Positions 20,511 through 29,990 of a DNA stretch of 64,000 nucleotides are shown here, one piece after another. Below the pieces are notes generated by a model, which was not told the origin of the DNA, made no database searches, and saw nothing but the letters and a program-made list of their open reading frames with translations. The position numbers were made by a program, and so were the translations under genes. Position 1 is the first letter of the stretch; every line of letters begins with the position of its first letter. The stretch lies in assembly GCF_963675165.1 (NCBI RefSeq), contig NC_087388.1, positions 2,582,800 to 2,646,799 of the forward strand, given 5' to 3'. Source of the DNA: Halichondria panicea (Eukaryota; Porifera; Demospongiae; Suberitida; Halichondriidae).

Positions 20511-21398
20511 TTGAGAATACCTTTTTAGATTGTATAATTATATAGGTACATATATGTAACTACTGATAAACTACTAAATCTAGATCGTTATAATTATATG
20601 AGCATTGTAACATTGCAATCCAGTGTAGGACGTGGTAGGATGTAGATGTTTGTAGTAGGATGGGGTAGGACGGGGTACATAGTGATGTGTTAGGAATGCA
20701 GGAGGACTTGTAGGACGTGGTACAATAAGGTAGGATAGGGTTAGGATGAACAATCTAGTGTAGGACGTGGTAGGATGTATGTTAGGCAGGATGGCTGAAC
20801 AATCCTACCACGTTCTATACTAATTAATTAGCAGAACAAGTACCCGAATGGCTACAATTCAAGTTTTGAAGAAAGACACCCCAATGCCAGAGAGGACAAC
20901 TTAATGGAGTCAATAACAAGGGTAGGCAGACAATACTGAGGGTACTCGAACCATTGTAAGCTAGCCATGGGATTTGAGAGCAACCACTTCATAGTGTGTA
21001 TTTGAGATACAATTATTCTCCTCTCCATGTCCAATAGAATAGAAAAAAACCATCTTGTTCGATTATACTATAAACTACTAAGTCCAAATGCACTTTCTCC
21101 AATAGCATACCACCCCCAACTGTATATGCACTGCCACCTACAAGTCTGAGTGTGTGCGTTGCTGTGGAGGGGTGGGGTTCATTATACTATTTCGACTATT
21201 TATCAAACTGTACTGTATGTGGTTTGACTCTTCTGAACCTCTTCGATCTACTGTACAGGAGTACTTTGCGGCACTGATATACATAAATATACCATCTGTG
21301 TAAGTATATATATACAACTAGCTAAGAAGTTCTTTAAGCATCAGCAGTAAACGTTCCATGTATGTTCGAGTAACATTCACTTTTTGTGAATAATTACT
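20511..21398. other. Spacer with GTAGGATG-type units and one ~84-bp repeat fragment
   Basis: 20615-20820 carries GTGTAGGACGTGGTAGGATG-type units. 21188-21272 is an inverted partial copy of 7590-7700/15500-15610. The remaining 20830-21180 and 21273-21398 show no supported gene. Confidence 0.5.
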
Positions 21399-21800
21399 TC
21401 AGCCACCAACATAATTATGTTGGTGGCTGAAGAAGGTTGTAGTAGGATGGGGTACGATGGGGTACTGCTGCCTTATGTCTTGTGTGATGCTGCTGTAAGC
21501 TGTACAGCCATCTGATCCATATCTTTCCCTCCACATATGTTCATCCAGGTAACTGGGTAGCTGATGGGCATGACAGCCTTTCATGGCCTTCAATTTCCTT
21601 TTGGCCGATGACCAGTAGGATTCAATGTTCCCGTAGCTGGATCAACAAAGTTGAGTGAGTGGTTCACACTTGAGTGGCTACCAACATTGGGGAGAGAGCC
21701 AACCTGGCTATAGGCACTCCACTGGTCCGAATAAATTGTTGTCCCTGCTGCAACATGGGCATTGATTATTGGGAGGAGTGTGGCTGCCCGTCGGTCTTGA
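21399..21800 (-). pseudogene. Merlin/IS1595-like (ISXO2-type) transposase fragment
   Basis: On the minus strand from about 21796, the frame reads RRAATLLPIINAHVAAGTTI, SDQWSAYSQVGSLPN, VNHSLNFVDPATG. After a one-frame slip near 21630 it continues with NIESYWSSAKRKLKAMKGCH and LPSYLDEHMWRERYG. This is the C-terminal half of the ISXO2/IS1016-type DDE domain used by Merlin transposons, with the second Asp in SDQW and the catalytic Glu in IES. The N-terminal zinc ribbon and first Asp are missing. It abuts the Copia RNase H remnant on the same strand, so one element probably landed in the other. Confidence 0.7.
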
Positions 21801-21814
21801 ACTATTTCAGGATT

Positions 21815-22790
21815 GCTTCTTACTCTTCCAGGTTACTGCTGTGCCTCCAATCTGAAACATGTAGCCAGTAGTCGACTTGTAGTCATTACAATCACCTGCC
21901 CAGTCAGCATCAGAGTAATCACTGGATTCTCCTATATCAGGTCGTGTTCTAGAGGACAGATAGAGCAGGCTGCCCACTGCAGATTAGTATATTTTTTTTG
22001 TTTTGTTTACCAACTTCAAATTAACATTGACTGGAGTGGTTTGGCCTCTTCCATACCATACTTCTTGAGTCTTAATTGGTTTGGCCTCTTCCATACCATA
22101 CTTCCTGAGAACTGAGGTAAATTGACCTATCCAAACTTTACCATCTGTGTGGTCTTGAACCACTTGTACACCGAGAAAGTAATTAAGTTCCCCGAGATCT
22201 TTCACATTGAATTTCTCTGATAGAGCTTTCTTTACTTCTGTGATTCTCTCAGAGCTTTCTCCAGCGATCACAATGTCGTCGACATCCTATTAGGAATGTT
22301 TCTCCTTCAGATGCAGAGTAAATACACGGAAAGCCCATACTCTTGAGATGAGAGTCGAGAACATAGTTCCAACATCTGGGGCTTTGTTTCAAACGGTACG
22401 GCTGTGCTTCAGTTTACAAACTAAATGTTCCTTGCCTTCCACAACAAAACCTTCTGGTTGCTTCATGTATACTTCCTCTTCAAGGTAACCATTGAGGAAC
22501 GCTGCAGTGACATCTAATTGATGTAACTTGAGACCTTTCTGAACAGAAATAGCAACCAGGCTACGAACAGATTCAAATCGAATGACGGGTTTCGTCGTAA
22601 TCCAAACCATGTCTTTGTGAAAAGCCTTGTGCAACTAAGCGCTTTCAATGCATCAGCTTTCCGTTTAAATACCCATTTGTTACCAACGGGTTTGCGGTCT
22701 TTGGGTAACTCCATCTCCTTCTGCATTGCCAGGCTCCTTCAGTAGTTCAGGGACAGTGTAGAGTCTTACTCCATAATAGTCTACTCGACG
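21815..22790 (-). pseudogene. Copia-type retrotransposon remnant: RT and RNase H part
   Basis: Read on the minus strand. The RT appears as DMVWITTKPVIRFESVRSLV, LHQLDVTAAFLNGYLEEEVY and MKQPEGFVVEGKEHLVCKLK (about 22650-22400), then FNVKDLGELNYFLGVQVVQD (about 22210-22150). The RNase H region at 21815-21960 reads SDYSDADWAGDCNDYKSTTG and YMFQIGGTAVTWKSKKQS. These are hallmark Ty1/Copia segments. Frameshifts lie between the blocks, and a short segment with KYGMEEAKPIK is duplicated near 22030-22110. The upstream linker ends near 22790, where the Crypton-like insertion begins. Part of the missing upstream region resumes at 24735-25085. Confidence 0.8.
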
Positions 22791-24734
22791 TCAGTATTGT
22801 TTCTGTTTCGACTTCTTGAGGCTTCTTCATATAGGTTATAGGCTGAGTCCAAGGTCTCTATGGGGTTTTGAGAACCGAAGGCCTGAGGCTGTAGCATCTC
22901 GAGCGTAGCGAGGGTGCTACTAAGGGCCTGAGGTTCTTAAAACTCCATAGTGACCGTTGGACGAGGCCTATAACTGATTTAGAATAGCGTAGCAACCACA
23001 AAATAAACTGCTAGCTAGCTAAACGAGTACCGTCTGGGCTTTTGTGAGCTGCCATTTTGTATTGGAAACACTTGGCATGGCTGGGGATGCTGTTCCAGTG
23101 CTACGCTTTCTACTAGCTCTCGTGCTGATAGTGAAATTGACCCAAGGCGGAGTTTAGAAAACGCAGTTGAAGCCCTACTGAGTACGAGTGGCCACAAACA
23201 AGACCAGAAACCTGAAACTGTGCCTGTGCAGCCAAGTTCAAGAAGATACACCATTCCAGTGACTGATACGGATGTAGCTAAAGCCAGAGTTGAGTCTGTA
23301 CCCAAAAAGACACGAGAAGACTCCTCTTACTGTGTGAAAGACTGGGCAAGCAACAGGCAACAAATGTCAAATGTTGAAATTCCACCACTGGCAGAGTTGG
23401 ACAAGCAAGGTCTTCAGTACTGGCTGAGTCGCTTTTTGATGGAAATCAGAACAAAGAAAGGTGCAGAGTATGCTCCAAACTCACTCCATCATATAGTTTC
23501 TGGAATTATGCGTCATTTACGTCAGAACTGCGGAAGACCAGATATCGATTTCTTCAAGGACCATGAGTTTGCAAATGAAGCGACTTCAATCTGCTGGTGT
23601 TGGCTCTGTACGTAAGCAGGCTGAACCAATTTGCCTTGAAGAAGAAGAGTTGCTGTGGGAGAAAAAACTCTTAGGAGACCACAGCCCGGACGCTCTTTTG
23701 AACACAATGGTGTTCGACTCTATTTTGCATTGCGCAGTGGAGGTGAGCACAGACAACTTCGCCATAATCCTTGCCAAATTGACTTTGTGAGCCTCGAAAT
23801 GAACGATCATTCCTCAGATACAGAGAAGACATATCGAAGAATCGTCCCGGAGGATTGAAAGGACGCAAAATCAAGCCCAAAGTAGTGGTTCACTATTCAA
23901 ATCCCGAAAATCCTCAGAGATGCTTTGTTGAGCTGTTTAAGAGATACAATAGCTTGTGTCCTCATGATCGCCCGAGCAATGCGTTCTACCTCTCTCCTCT
24001 GACAAAACCTAAACAAGATTGCTGGTTTTCCCGAGCACCTTTGGGACATAACACCTTGAAGAACATAGTGAAGAACATGTGTAAAAAAGCAGGAATACAA
24101 GGTTTTAAAACGAACCATTCACTCAGAGCCACAGCTGCAACCAGGTTGTACTCAAGTGGTGTTGACGAACAACTCATAATGGAGCGTACAGGCCATCGCA
24201 GTATCGAAGGAATCAGAGGCTACAAGCGAACTTCCTTAAAGCAGCAATTTCAGACATCCTACAGCCTCGTTTGGACATTGTGCCTGTATCCAGAAGCCAA
24301 TTCACAGAGCCATCTCTGCCTCCTCCAATGGCTGCCACCACATTTCCTTGCTCACAGGTGTCGACTAACAACATCAGCGCACCTCGCACCTCATCCTCAA
24401 GTGATGATCATGCAGGAATATTCTATATAAGTTCATGCTCAAACATATCTATAAACATTAATCATTCCAACTAACTCTGAACTCTGAACGTCATTATCAT
24501 CATTCTGTTATTATACATGCATGCATTATTATTAATTTTGTTTAGTCAATATTCAGTATGATTGTATGTATCTATGATTGTATGTATCATGTAAAAAATG
24601 TTAAATGCATGTAGTGAACATAAAATGGACCTCCATAGAAGACCTCCTCCATAGAAGACCTCTGAATGACTGAGAGGTCTCTATGAGAAATAAAGGACCT
24701 CCAAGTAACCAATCAGATTGCACCATTTGTGACA
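22791..24734 (+). mobile_element. Crypton-like element inserted into the Copia remnant
   Basis: The Copia protein can be followed on the minus strand on both sides (up to about 22790, and from about 24735), so this segment is an insertion, approximately 1.94 kb. Its sole recognisable gene is a tyrosine recombinase on the plus strand. Exact ends are unclear. Related short motifs CCATAGAGACC (22855 region) and CTATGAGAAATAAAGGACC, with two CCATAGAAGACCTC copies (24620-24710), lie near the edges. Cryptons lack conventional TIRs, which fits the absence of an obvious pair. Confidence 0.6.
23090..24430 (+). pseudogene. Crypton-type tyrosine recombinase, frameshifted
   Basis: N-terminal part 23140-23580: AELDKQGLQYWLSRFLMEIR, SLHHIVSGIMRHLRQNCGRP, DIDFFKDHEFANE. 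Next frame: MKRLQSAGVGSVRKQAEPIC, LLGDHSPDALLNTMVF, then VRLYFALRSGGEHRQLRHNP in a third frame. The C-terminal catalytic part (23855-24250) reads FKTNHSLRATAATRLYSSGV, IMERTGHRSIEGIRGYKRTS. Visible catalytic residues are Arg (LRSGGEHR), H-x-x-R (HSLR), the GH motif and the Tyr nucleophile (GYKRTS). This is the Crypton/DUF3504 class, whose relatives include domesticated vertebrate proteins. At least three frame changes (near 23600, 23720 and 23850) inactivate it, although some could be missed introns. No ATG was identified for the true start. Confidence 0.75.
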
Positions 24735-25085
24735 AGCATTTTCTAAAGGTGGGTTTGAGTCTTCTTCCAGAAAGCTCTCAACTTGATTCTCCTCCTGCTC
24801 AGGGTCGATTCCTCTTGAGGATTCATTAAAGACAACATCACGAGACAACATCACGACTGTGAATAATTTTTGAGGTGCCTAGCCTTTCCTCTGTTTAGCA
24901 TAATGCATTTCTTTGCTTTGGAATCGAGCTTCTTCCGTTGATCCTTGGGCATATGCAACACACCCAAATGCTTTAAGATGCTTCACATAGGGTTTCTTAC
25001 CAACCCAGGCTGGACAAGTGTGTGGTTCATCTAAGTCACCATCTTTGGGGTAGGTGTTGAAGAACCTAACAAAATTCCATGTCAT
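24735..25085 (-). pseudogene. Copia remnant: integrase C-terminal region and linker
   Basis: Minus strand. 25085-24950 reads CPAWVGKKPYVKHLKAFGCV and AYAQGSTEEARFQSKEMHYA, the conserved end of the Copia integrase. 24860-24740 continues with KLFTVVMLSRDVVFNESSRG and acidic linker ENQVESFLEED. It is the upstream continuation of the RT/RNase H remnant at 21815-22790, now separated by the Crypton-like insertion. A 13-base direct duplication (ACATCACGAGACA) at 24834-24858 lies inside the linker. Confidence 0.75.
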
Positions 25086-26345
25086 TTTAATTTGGACAGT
25101 CCTTAATATCCCTGAGCAATTATGAAATCAGTCCACTTTGTCTCATAGTGATGAATTATGACTTGTGGTTTTAGCTGGCACCAGGAATATAATTTTATGA
25201 ACCCTAGCTGACTGGACTGAAATTCCAACGCATTCCAACACGCTACACACGCTTGTGATATTTATGATTGTAAACACACGTACTTAAGGCTCAGAGCCAT
25301 TGTAAAGGCACCGCCACTGGTACCCCACACTTCAGACACTTCTCTTTTTCATCACTCTAATAATATACTCTGAAGACGTACAGGCAGCAGCATTCGTGCT
25401 GAGTGTTACACCATTTGTTACACCATTACACAAAATACAATGAACTTGTAAATATCATGTTGGTACAATTATATATGCAGTTGGCAACTGGAAGCGGTAA
25501 CAAAAAAAACCGAAGGAGTCTTGAGGTGAACCCACAGTATTGTCATGTACGTTGCAAGTGGTATTTACCATGTGTATCTGTTGCTTGGCAAGGAAGGTCC
25601 TATCACAGACGAATGCTGGTGACGATTCTGCATCACAGATGTCAGGTACCTTGCTTTGCTTACATGATATAAGTATTAGCAGTAGATAATTGTAGGGCAA
25701 GATGAGAATAGGAATAGGTGATATTGACAGTGATTTATTGACAGTGATTTTTACGGTGCAAGGTACCTGACATCTCCTTGTCAACCAAGGCTCACATAGA
25801 ACAGAACATACACACAGACTAGATGCACCCCTGCCTAAAAACGACACATCTTGACAGGTTGTTGCCCAAAGACGACACATCGTGCTGCACACAGAACCCC
25901 CCTGCCTAATTAATCAATAATAATTGTCACAAGCAGGAGTCCTGTCACAAGCTATAAGGAGTTGATTACTACTGCTGCTGATTTGCGATCACCCTCAGCA
26001 CCTACACAGTGTTTGGGCACAGAATTACAATGCATATCGCAGGCAAACACAAGCCAACTAATCACACAAGCCAACTAATGACAAATTGTGACCTAATCCT
26101 AGCTGGGGAGCCTATTATGTTGGGAAGAAAATGTCCTTACACAAGTAAACAGTACACTCGTAAACCCAACAAGTTTCCCCTGAAAGCAATCAACCTTAAG
26201 CAATAACCTCTGTACATGTACACAGTGAGCCTAATGAGTAGTCAGCCTAATTGAATTGTAACGGCACAAGCCTAGGCGTAGCACTGATTATTGTTAGCAC
26301 GTCTAAAGTATCATGCCACAGGCACACAAGTGGGCACCAATAGTG
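25086..26345. other. No supported gene
   Basis: Overlapping open frames near 25400-25890 on both strands show no domain. ACGGTGCAAGGTACCTGACATC near 25755 resembles an inverted match of GATGTCAGGTACCTTGC at 25637-25653, a short inverted repeat. ACAAGCCAACTAAT is duplicated at 26050-26080. Confidence 0.35.
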
Positions 26346-26349
26346 AATG

Positions 26350-26680
26350 CTACACATACACACACACAGATACACACAAGCGCGCGCGTGTGCACCGATA
26401 CGCACCGATACACACACACACGAGATACACACACGCGCGGGCAGCCACACACACGCACACACACACGCACGTACATCCGCGAGGGCACACATACAGACAC
26501 ACACACACATACACACACATACAACACACACACACACACACACACATACACTACACTACACACACTACACACACACATACACTCGCGCGGGCACACACAC
26601 ACGCACGCGCACATAAAGATGCTCACACAAGTTCACACAAGTGCACACACACACACATGCACACACACACACAAACACCA
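26350..26680. repeat. Microsatellite, (CA)n-rich with interspersed CG steps
   Basis: Long runs of ACAC with TACACA, GCGCG and GCACAC interruptions. The long open frames (plus His/Thr-rich, minus Cys/Val-rich) are simple consequences of the dinucleotide repeat and are not genes. Confidence 0.95.
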
Positions 26681-27240
26681 CTTACTTCCACTCCTGGCCT
26701 GCCTATGGGCCCAAACTTTCCAGTGCCCAGCATTCTTCACAGCTGATAACAGAATACATTGTGGATGAGACCAACAGATAGATTGCAACACTGCATGCTG
26801 AGCGTAGCTTCTGCTCGGGCTTCAACACACTGCTGGAGCCAGTATACTTTACAAGATACGTAGGTAAGTGTATAGTATTATCAGCTAGCTTAAATAATCT
26901 TTAACCTAGAAGTAGTATTCCATTAGTGATTGTAATGAGCCACAATGGTGTTGATTGAAAAACATGTGTCAATTGCTGATTTCAAGTATCAACTACGCTA
27001 ATTAATTTATGTGTTTATTTGTACAGAAGTGAAGAGGTTATAATTTTTAGTTATAGGCCAAGCATAAGAATAGGTTCATCGTAATGTTTTATTTCTATGA
27101 CCTGAATTGAATGCATTCTTGTGAGAAGTTACACCTTGCTCAATTTAGTAGGTAAACGTCGACCGTTTGTGTATGCAGATATGCCCAAATTTCAACATCC
27201 AAATACAAGAAAGAAATAACTTCAGAAAGATTATGGGATC
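26681..27240. other. Unique spacer, no gene
   Basis: AT-rich sequence without a supported ORF, RNA gene or repeat family. Confidence 0.3.
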
Positions 27241-27672
27241 CCTATATGTGACAGGCTCTGGGAAAACCAGACTATTGGAGCAGAATTTAGTATTGAGCTA
27301 CAGCTAAATTTATACCTACAGTAAAAAATCTCAAATAAAATATTATTGGTGTATAAGTATCTGCAGTCCTTCTACTACATCTCTGTAAAATCTGATGCTC
27401 TAAATCCAACTCTTTCCATCGAAACGCTTCGTCCAAACTTTCACTATTACCTTATTTTTCCTAATTAAGCAATCTTTGAGAGCCGTTTTTCTCGATACTA
27501 CATTTTACGGCTTCAAGTTTCCAACGCGCATAACTCGGGTATGAAACTAGGTATGTGAACACTAAGCATATCATTGTGTAGGCAATGCTCTGCTCTATCA
27601 CTTGGTACATTAATCAACAAAATTTTAGTCTGCTCCAATAGTCTGGTTTTCCCAGAGCCTGTCACATATAGG
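27241..27672. mobile_element. 432-bp MITE with perfect 44-bp terminal inverted repeats
   Basis: The left arm 27241-27284 starts CCTATATGTGACAGGCTCTG and ends ATTGGAGCAGA. The right arm 27629-27672 is its exact reverse complement. The interior has no coding potential. No target duplication was identified, so the superfamily is open. The perfect arms suggest it is young or under constraint. Confidence 0.85.
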
Positions 27673-28085
27673 TTAAAAAGTCATAAAAGAACAAGAAAGT
27701 TTTTTCGTATTTTTGTAACTTACAAGCTTCATTTCAGTTTATATTTCACAAAAATGTCATAAATATCACAATAATAATGGCAGGCCTGATCATATACATG
27801 ACGTCAACCGTAACACGGATGGTCCTTCCTTAATCTATGAATAGTCTTAGTTAAGTTAAGGCCTTACAACAAAATGCTTTCATGGTTTTACTCGATCAAC
27901 TAGCTACGGTCAACTTTAATAAATTAAGTAGAGTGTCATGTGACCCAAGCTCCGCCCTCACTAGTAATTGCAGACGTTTGCCACCCACGCACGTGATAAA
28001 CATTCCAAAGCGATGACTCAACGTTGAGATGTACAGCATTGGCTATGTACGAGACTGTACAACAGATCTAGATTGTCCTTTCGCA

Positions 28086-28214
28086 CTACCAAATTTGCTG
28101 GTAGTCTTTGTATCCATATTGCCCGAGTGGTAATCGATAGATTGGCATGACTGCGAGACCCTGCATTTTCAAAAACTTAAAATAGTGCACACCGTCAGTT
28201 TAAAATACTTGTTA
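28086..28214 (-). pseudogene. Helitron protein fragment (downstream part)
   Basis: The minus strand reads MQGLAVMPIYRLPLGQYGYK, then a stop at 28086. The pattern VMPI...YRLP.GQYGY is a conserved segment of animal Helitron proteins near their N-terminus. It lies immediately outside the left TIR of the P-like transposon; the upstream part of the same protein is just outside the right TIR (33166-33340). The transposon therefore sits in a Helitron remnant. It is degenerate, with flanking frames closed. Confidence 0.6.
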
Positions 28215-28221
28215 GTTGCGG
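28215..28221. repeat. Target-site duplication, left (GTTGCGG)
   Basis: GTTGCGG immediately precedes the left TIR and is repeated exactly after the right TIR at 33159-33165. The 7-bp perfect duplication shows the element moved as a unit. Confidence 0.85.
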
Positions 28222-28296
28222 CAAGAGTTCATAAGAAGAGAAGAGTATCGAACTGCCTATACTGCTACGTAAAAACTGTGCACAAAGTAACGTGAC
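28222..28296 (+). repeat. Left terminal inverted repeat of the P-like transposon
   Basis: 75 bases, starting CAAGAGTTCATAAGAAGAGA. Differs from the reverse complement of 33084-33158 at a single base (G at 28292). Confidence 0.9.
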
Positions 28297-28434
28297 ATCC
28301 TGTTAGATGCACGTGAGATAATCGCAATTGATGACGTTGCACACGAGCTTGCGCCTCATTACGCAACGCAATCACGAGTGCTAGTACTAGTAGGGCCGCC
28401 CATAGAGTGCTAGTACGAGTATCGAGTACGAGTA

Positions 28435-29949
28435 ATGGAGGATCAACTGGACTCTTTTTCTCTCTACTTAGATGATGATTGTGAAGATGTTGAGGTTGAG
28501 GTTGAAGCTGAAGAGAGCTGCAGTCAAGTTCCAGGTAAAAAATTAAAAATAAAATTCTTATTTACCATGCATATTAGACTGCTACATGTGTACATACATA
28601 TTGATAGCTAGCTACATCTCTACTGGTTGCTCTCTCCTTATATAGGGTTACCATTACACGAAAATAGTACACAGATTACAAATGCTAGCTAGTTGCTTTA
28701 CGCATTTATGCTTCACGTAATTATATATTTTCCTCTGTCAAGTTCCAGGTGGTAAAGCTGGGCGTAAGCGAGGTCGAGGCAAGGGTGGTGCTGCTGCCTC
28801 TGGATCTGCTGTGAAAAGGAAACGTCGATTGTTGAACAAGGAAGAAAAGGCTCAAGTCATGCTCTCTATATGTAATGTCGACATTCGTGACCTTCTTTCC
28901 TACGTGAAAGACACAGTTTCCGGTGAAAAACACTTAGTTGAGAGCGTTGCTAGGCAGGAGTTTTGGAAATGTCTGCAAATCTCTGAGACTTTGGTCAGTG
29001 AATTGTTGGTCAGTGAATTGTTGCGCACACTTGCAAGTTTGTTTGGTTTACTCTACAAAAACTGTGACAAGGGTAAAGACAAGTACATGAAATTCCAATT
29101 GGAGTGGCATCAATGTTGTAGTGAAAAAACTTGTCTGATGTAGGTATTGATTCCAAAAAGAAAGTGGAGCTTGCCCACTTCCAGCAGCGATGGATTGGAT
29201 ATTGTGATGGAAGCTGTGCCGACAAGCATACTAGGGATGCTGTGATGATATCAGTTTGCAGTGCTGTGTACAATTACCTTCTCAAGCGTGTGTCACAAGT
29301 TCAGCAGTCATTATTGATGGAACCCACAAGCAGTGGCATATTAAAAGGGGATATAGACTCTGTTTATTACCGTTTCTGTGGAGCAGCTCTCGCAAGCATG
29401 CTACATGCTCGATACAATAAACGTCAATCGTGTAAAAACGATCAGAGAGAAACTATAAACCAGGAAATAGAAGTGCTGAGATGTATTCAGTGTACAGACA
29501 AGGATCACATTCCTGGAGAACTAAAGTATCGTGATCGAGGACACATGTACTTCCCTTCCAAGGATTTTTTGACAGTCCTAAGGGGAATTGATAGTTGTGT
29601 CATGGAAAATGCAAACGAATCTACTTTAAGAAAGTATGGTCCCGACATGATCGATGTTGCCGTGAAGCAAGTAGAGGCTACTCAAAAGTTTCAATGCCAA
29701 TTTAAATCTTTGGTTACAAACTGTCTGTTGGAAAAGGATGGTACTGTTGATGTACTAACGTTTGACCTCGCTATTAAAGTGGTGTACAAAGAACTTTGTC
29801 GTAAACTATGCCATACTCGTCTTGGCGAATATATAAGTGCGACGCAGCAAAACTTGGCTGCTTTAAAAGGGAAGTCGACTCTTGCTGGCCAAAATTTAAG
29901 AGATGAACTATTGACATCACATGTGAACACAAAGTCATTTTTGAATTAA
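28435..29949 (+). pseudogene. Companion gene of the P-like transposon, unknown function, one frameshift
   Basis: Exon 1 (28435-28534) encodes an acidic start (MEDQLDSFSLYLDDDCEDVE). The intron ends after TTCCAG at 28748. Exon 2 begins with a basic Gly/Lys/Arg-rich patch (GKAGRKRGRGKG) and KRKRRLLNKEEKAQ, then a predicted helical protein to 29143. The frame moves by one at an A6 run (29124-29129); from 29131 to the stop at 29949 it continues with FQQRWIGYCDGSCADKHTRD, RGHMYFPSKDFLTVLRGID and a helical tail. Loss of one A from an A7 run would explain it, as would a sequencing indel. No known domain was recognised. The basic N-terminus suggests DNA or nuclear binding. Its position inside the TIRs says it belongs to the transposon. 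Confidence 0.65.
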
Positions 29950-29990
29950 AAAAAAATTTCACGTCACATGCAATAATTACATTACAAAAA

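Noticed and set aside
23015-23305. Minus-strand 96-codon frame over the recombinase N-terminus
   Set aside because: Antisense shadow of the plus-strand Crypton-type recombinase, which has recognisable motifs.
26291-26768. Long His/Thr-rich and Cys/Val-rich open frames on both strands
   Set aside because: They are produced by the (CA)n microsatellite; all frames are open because the dinucleotide repeat lacks stops.
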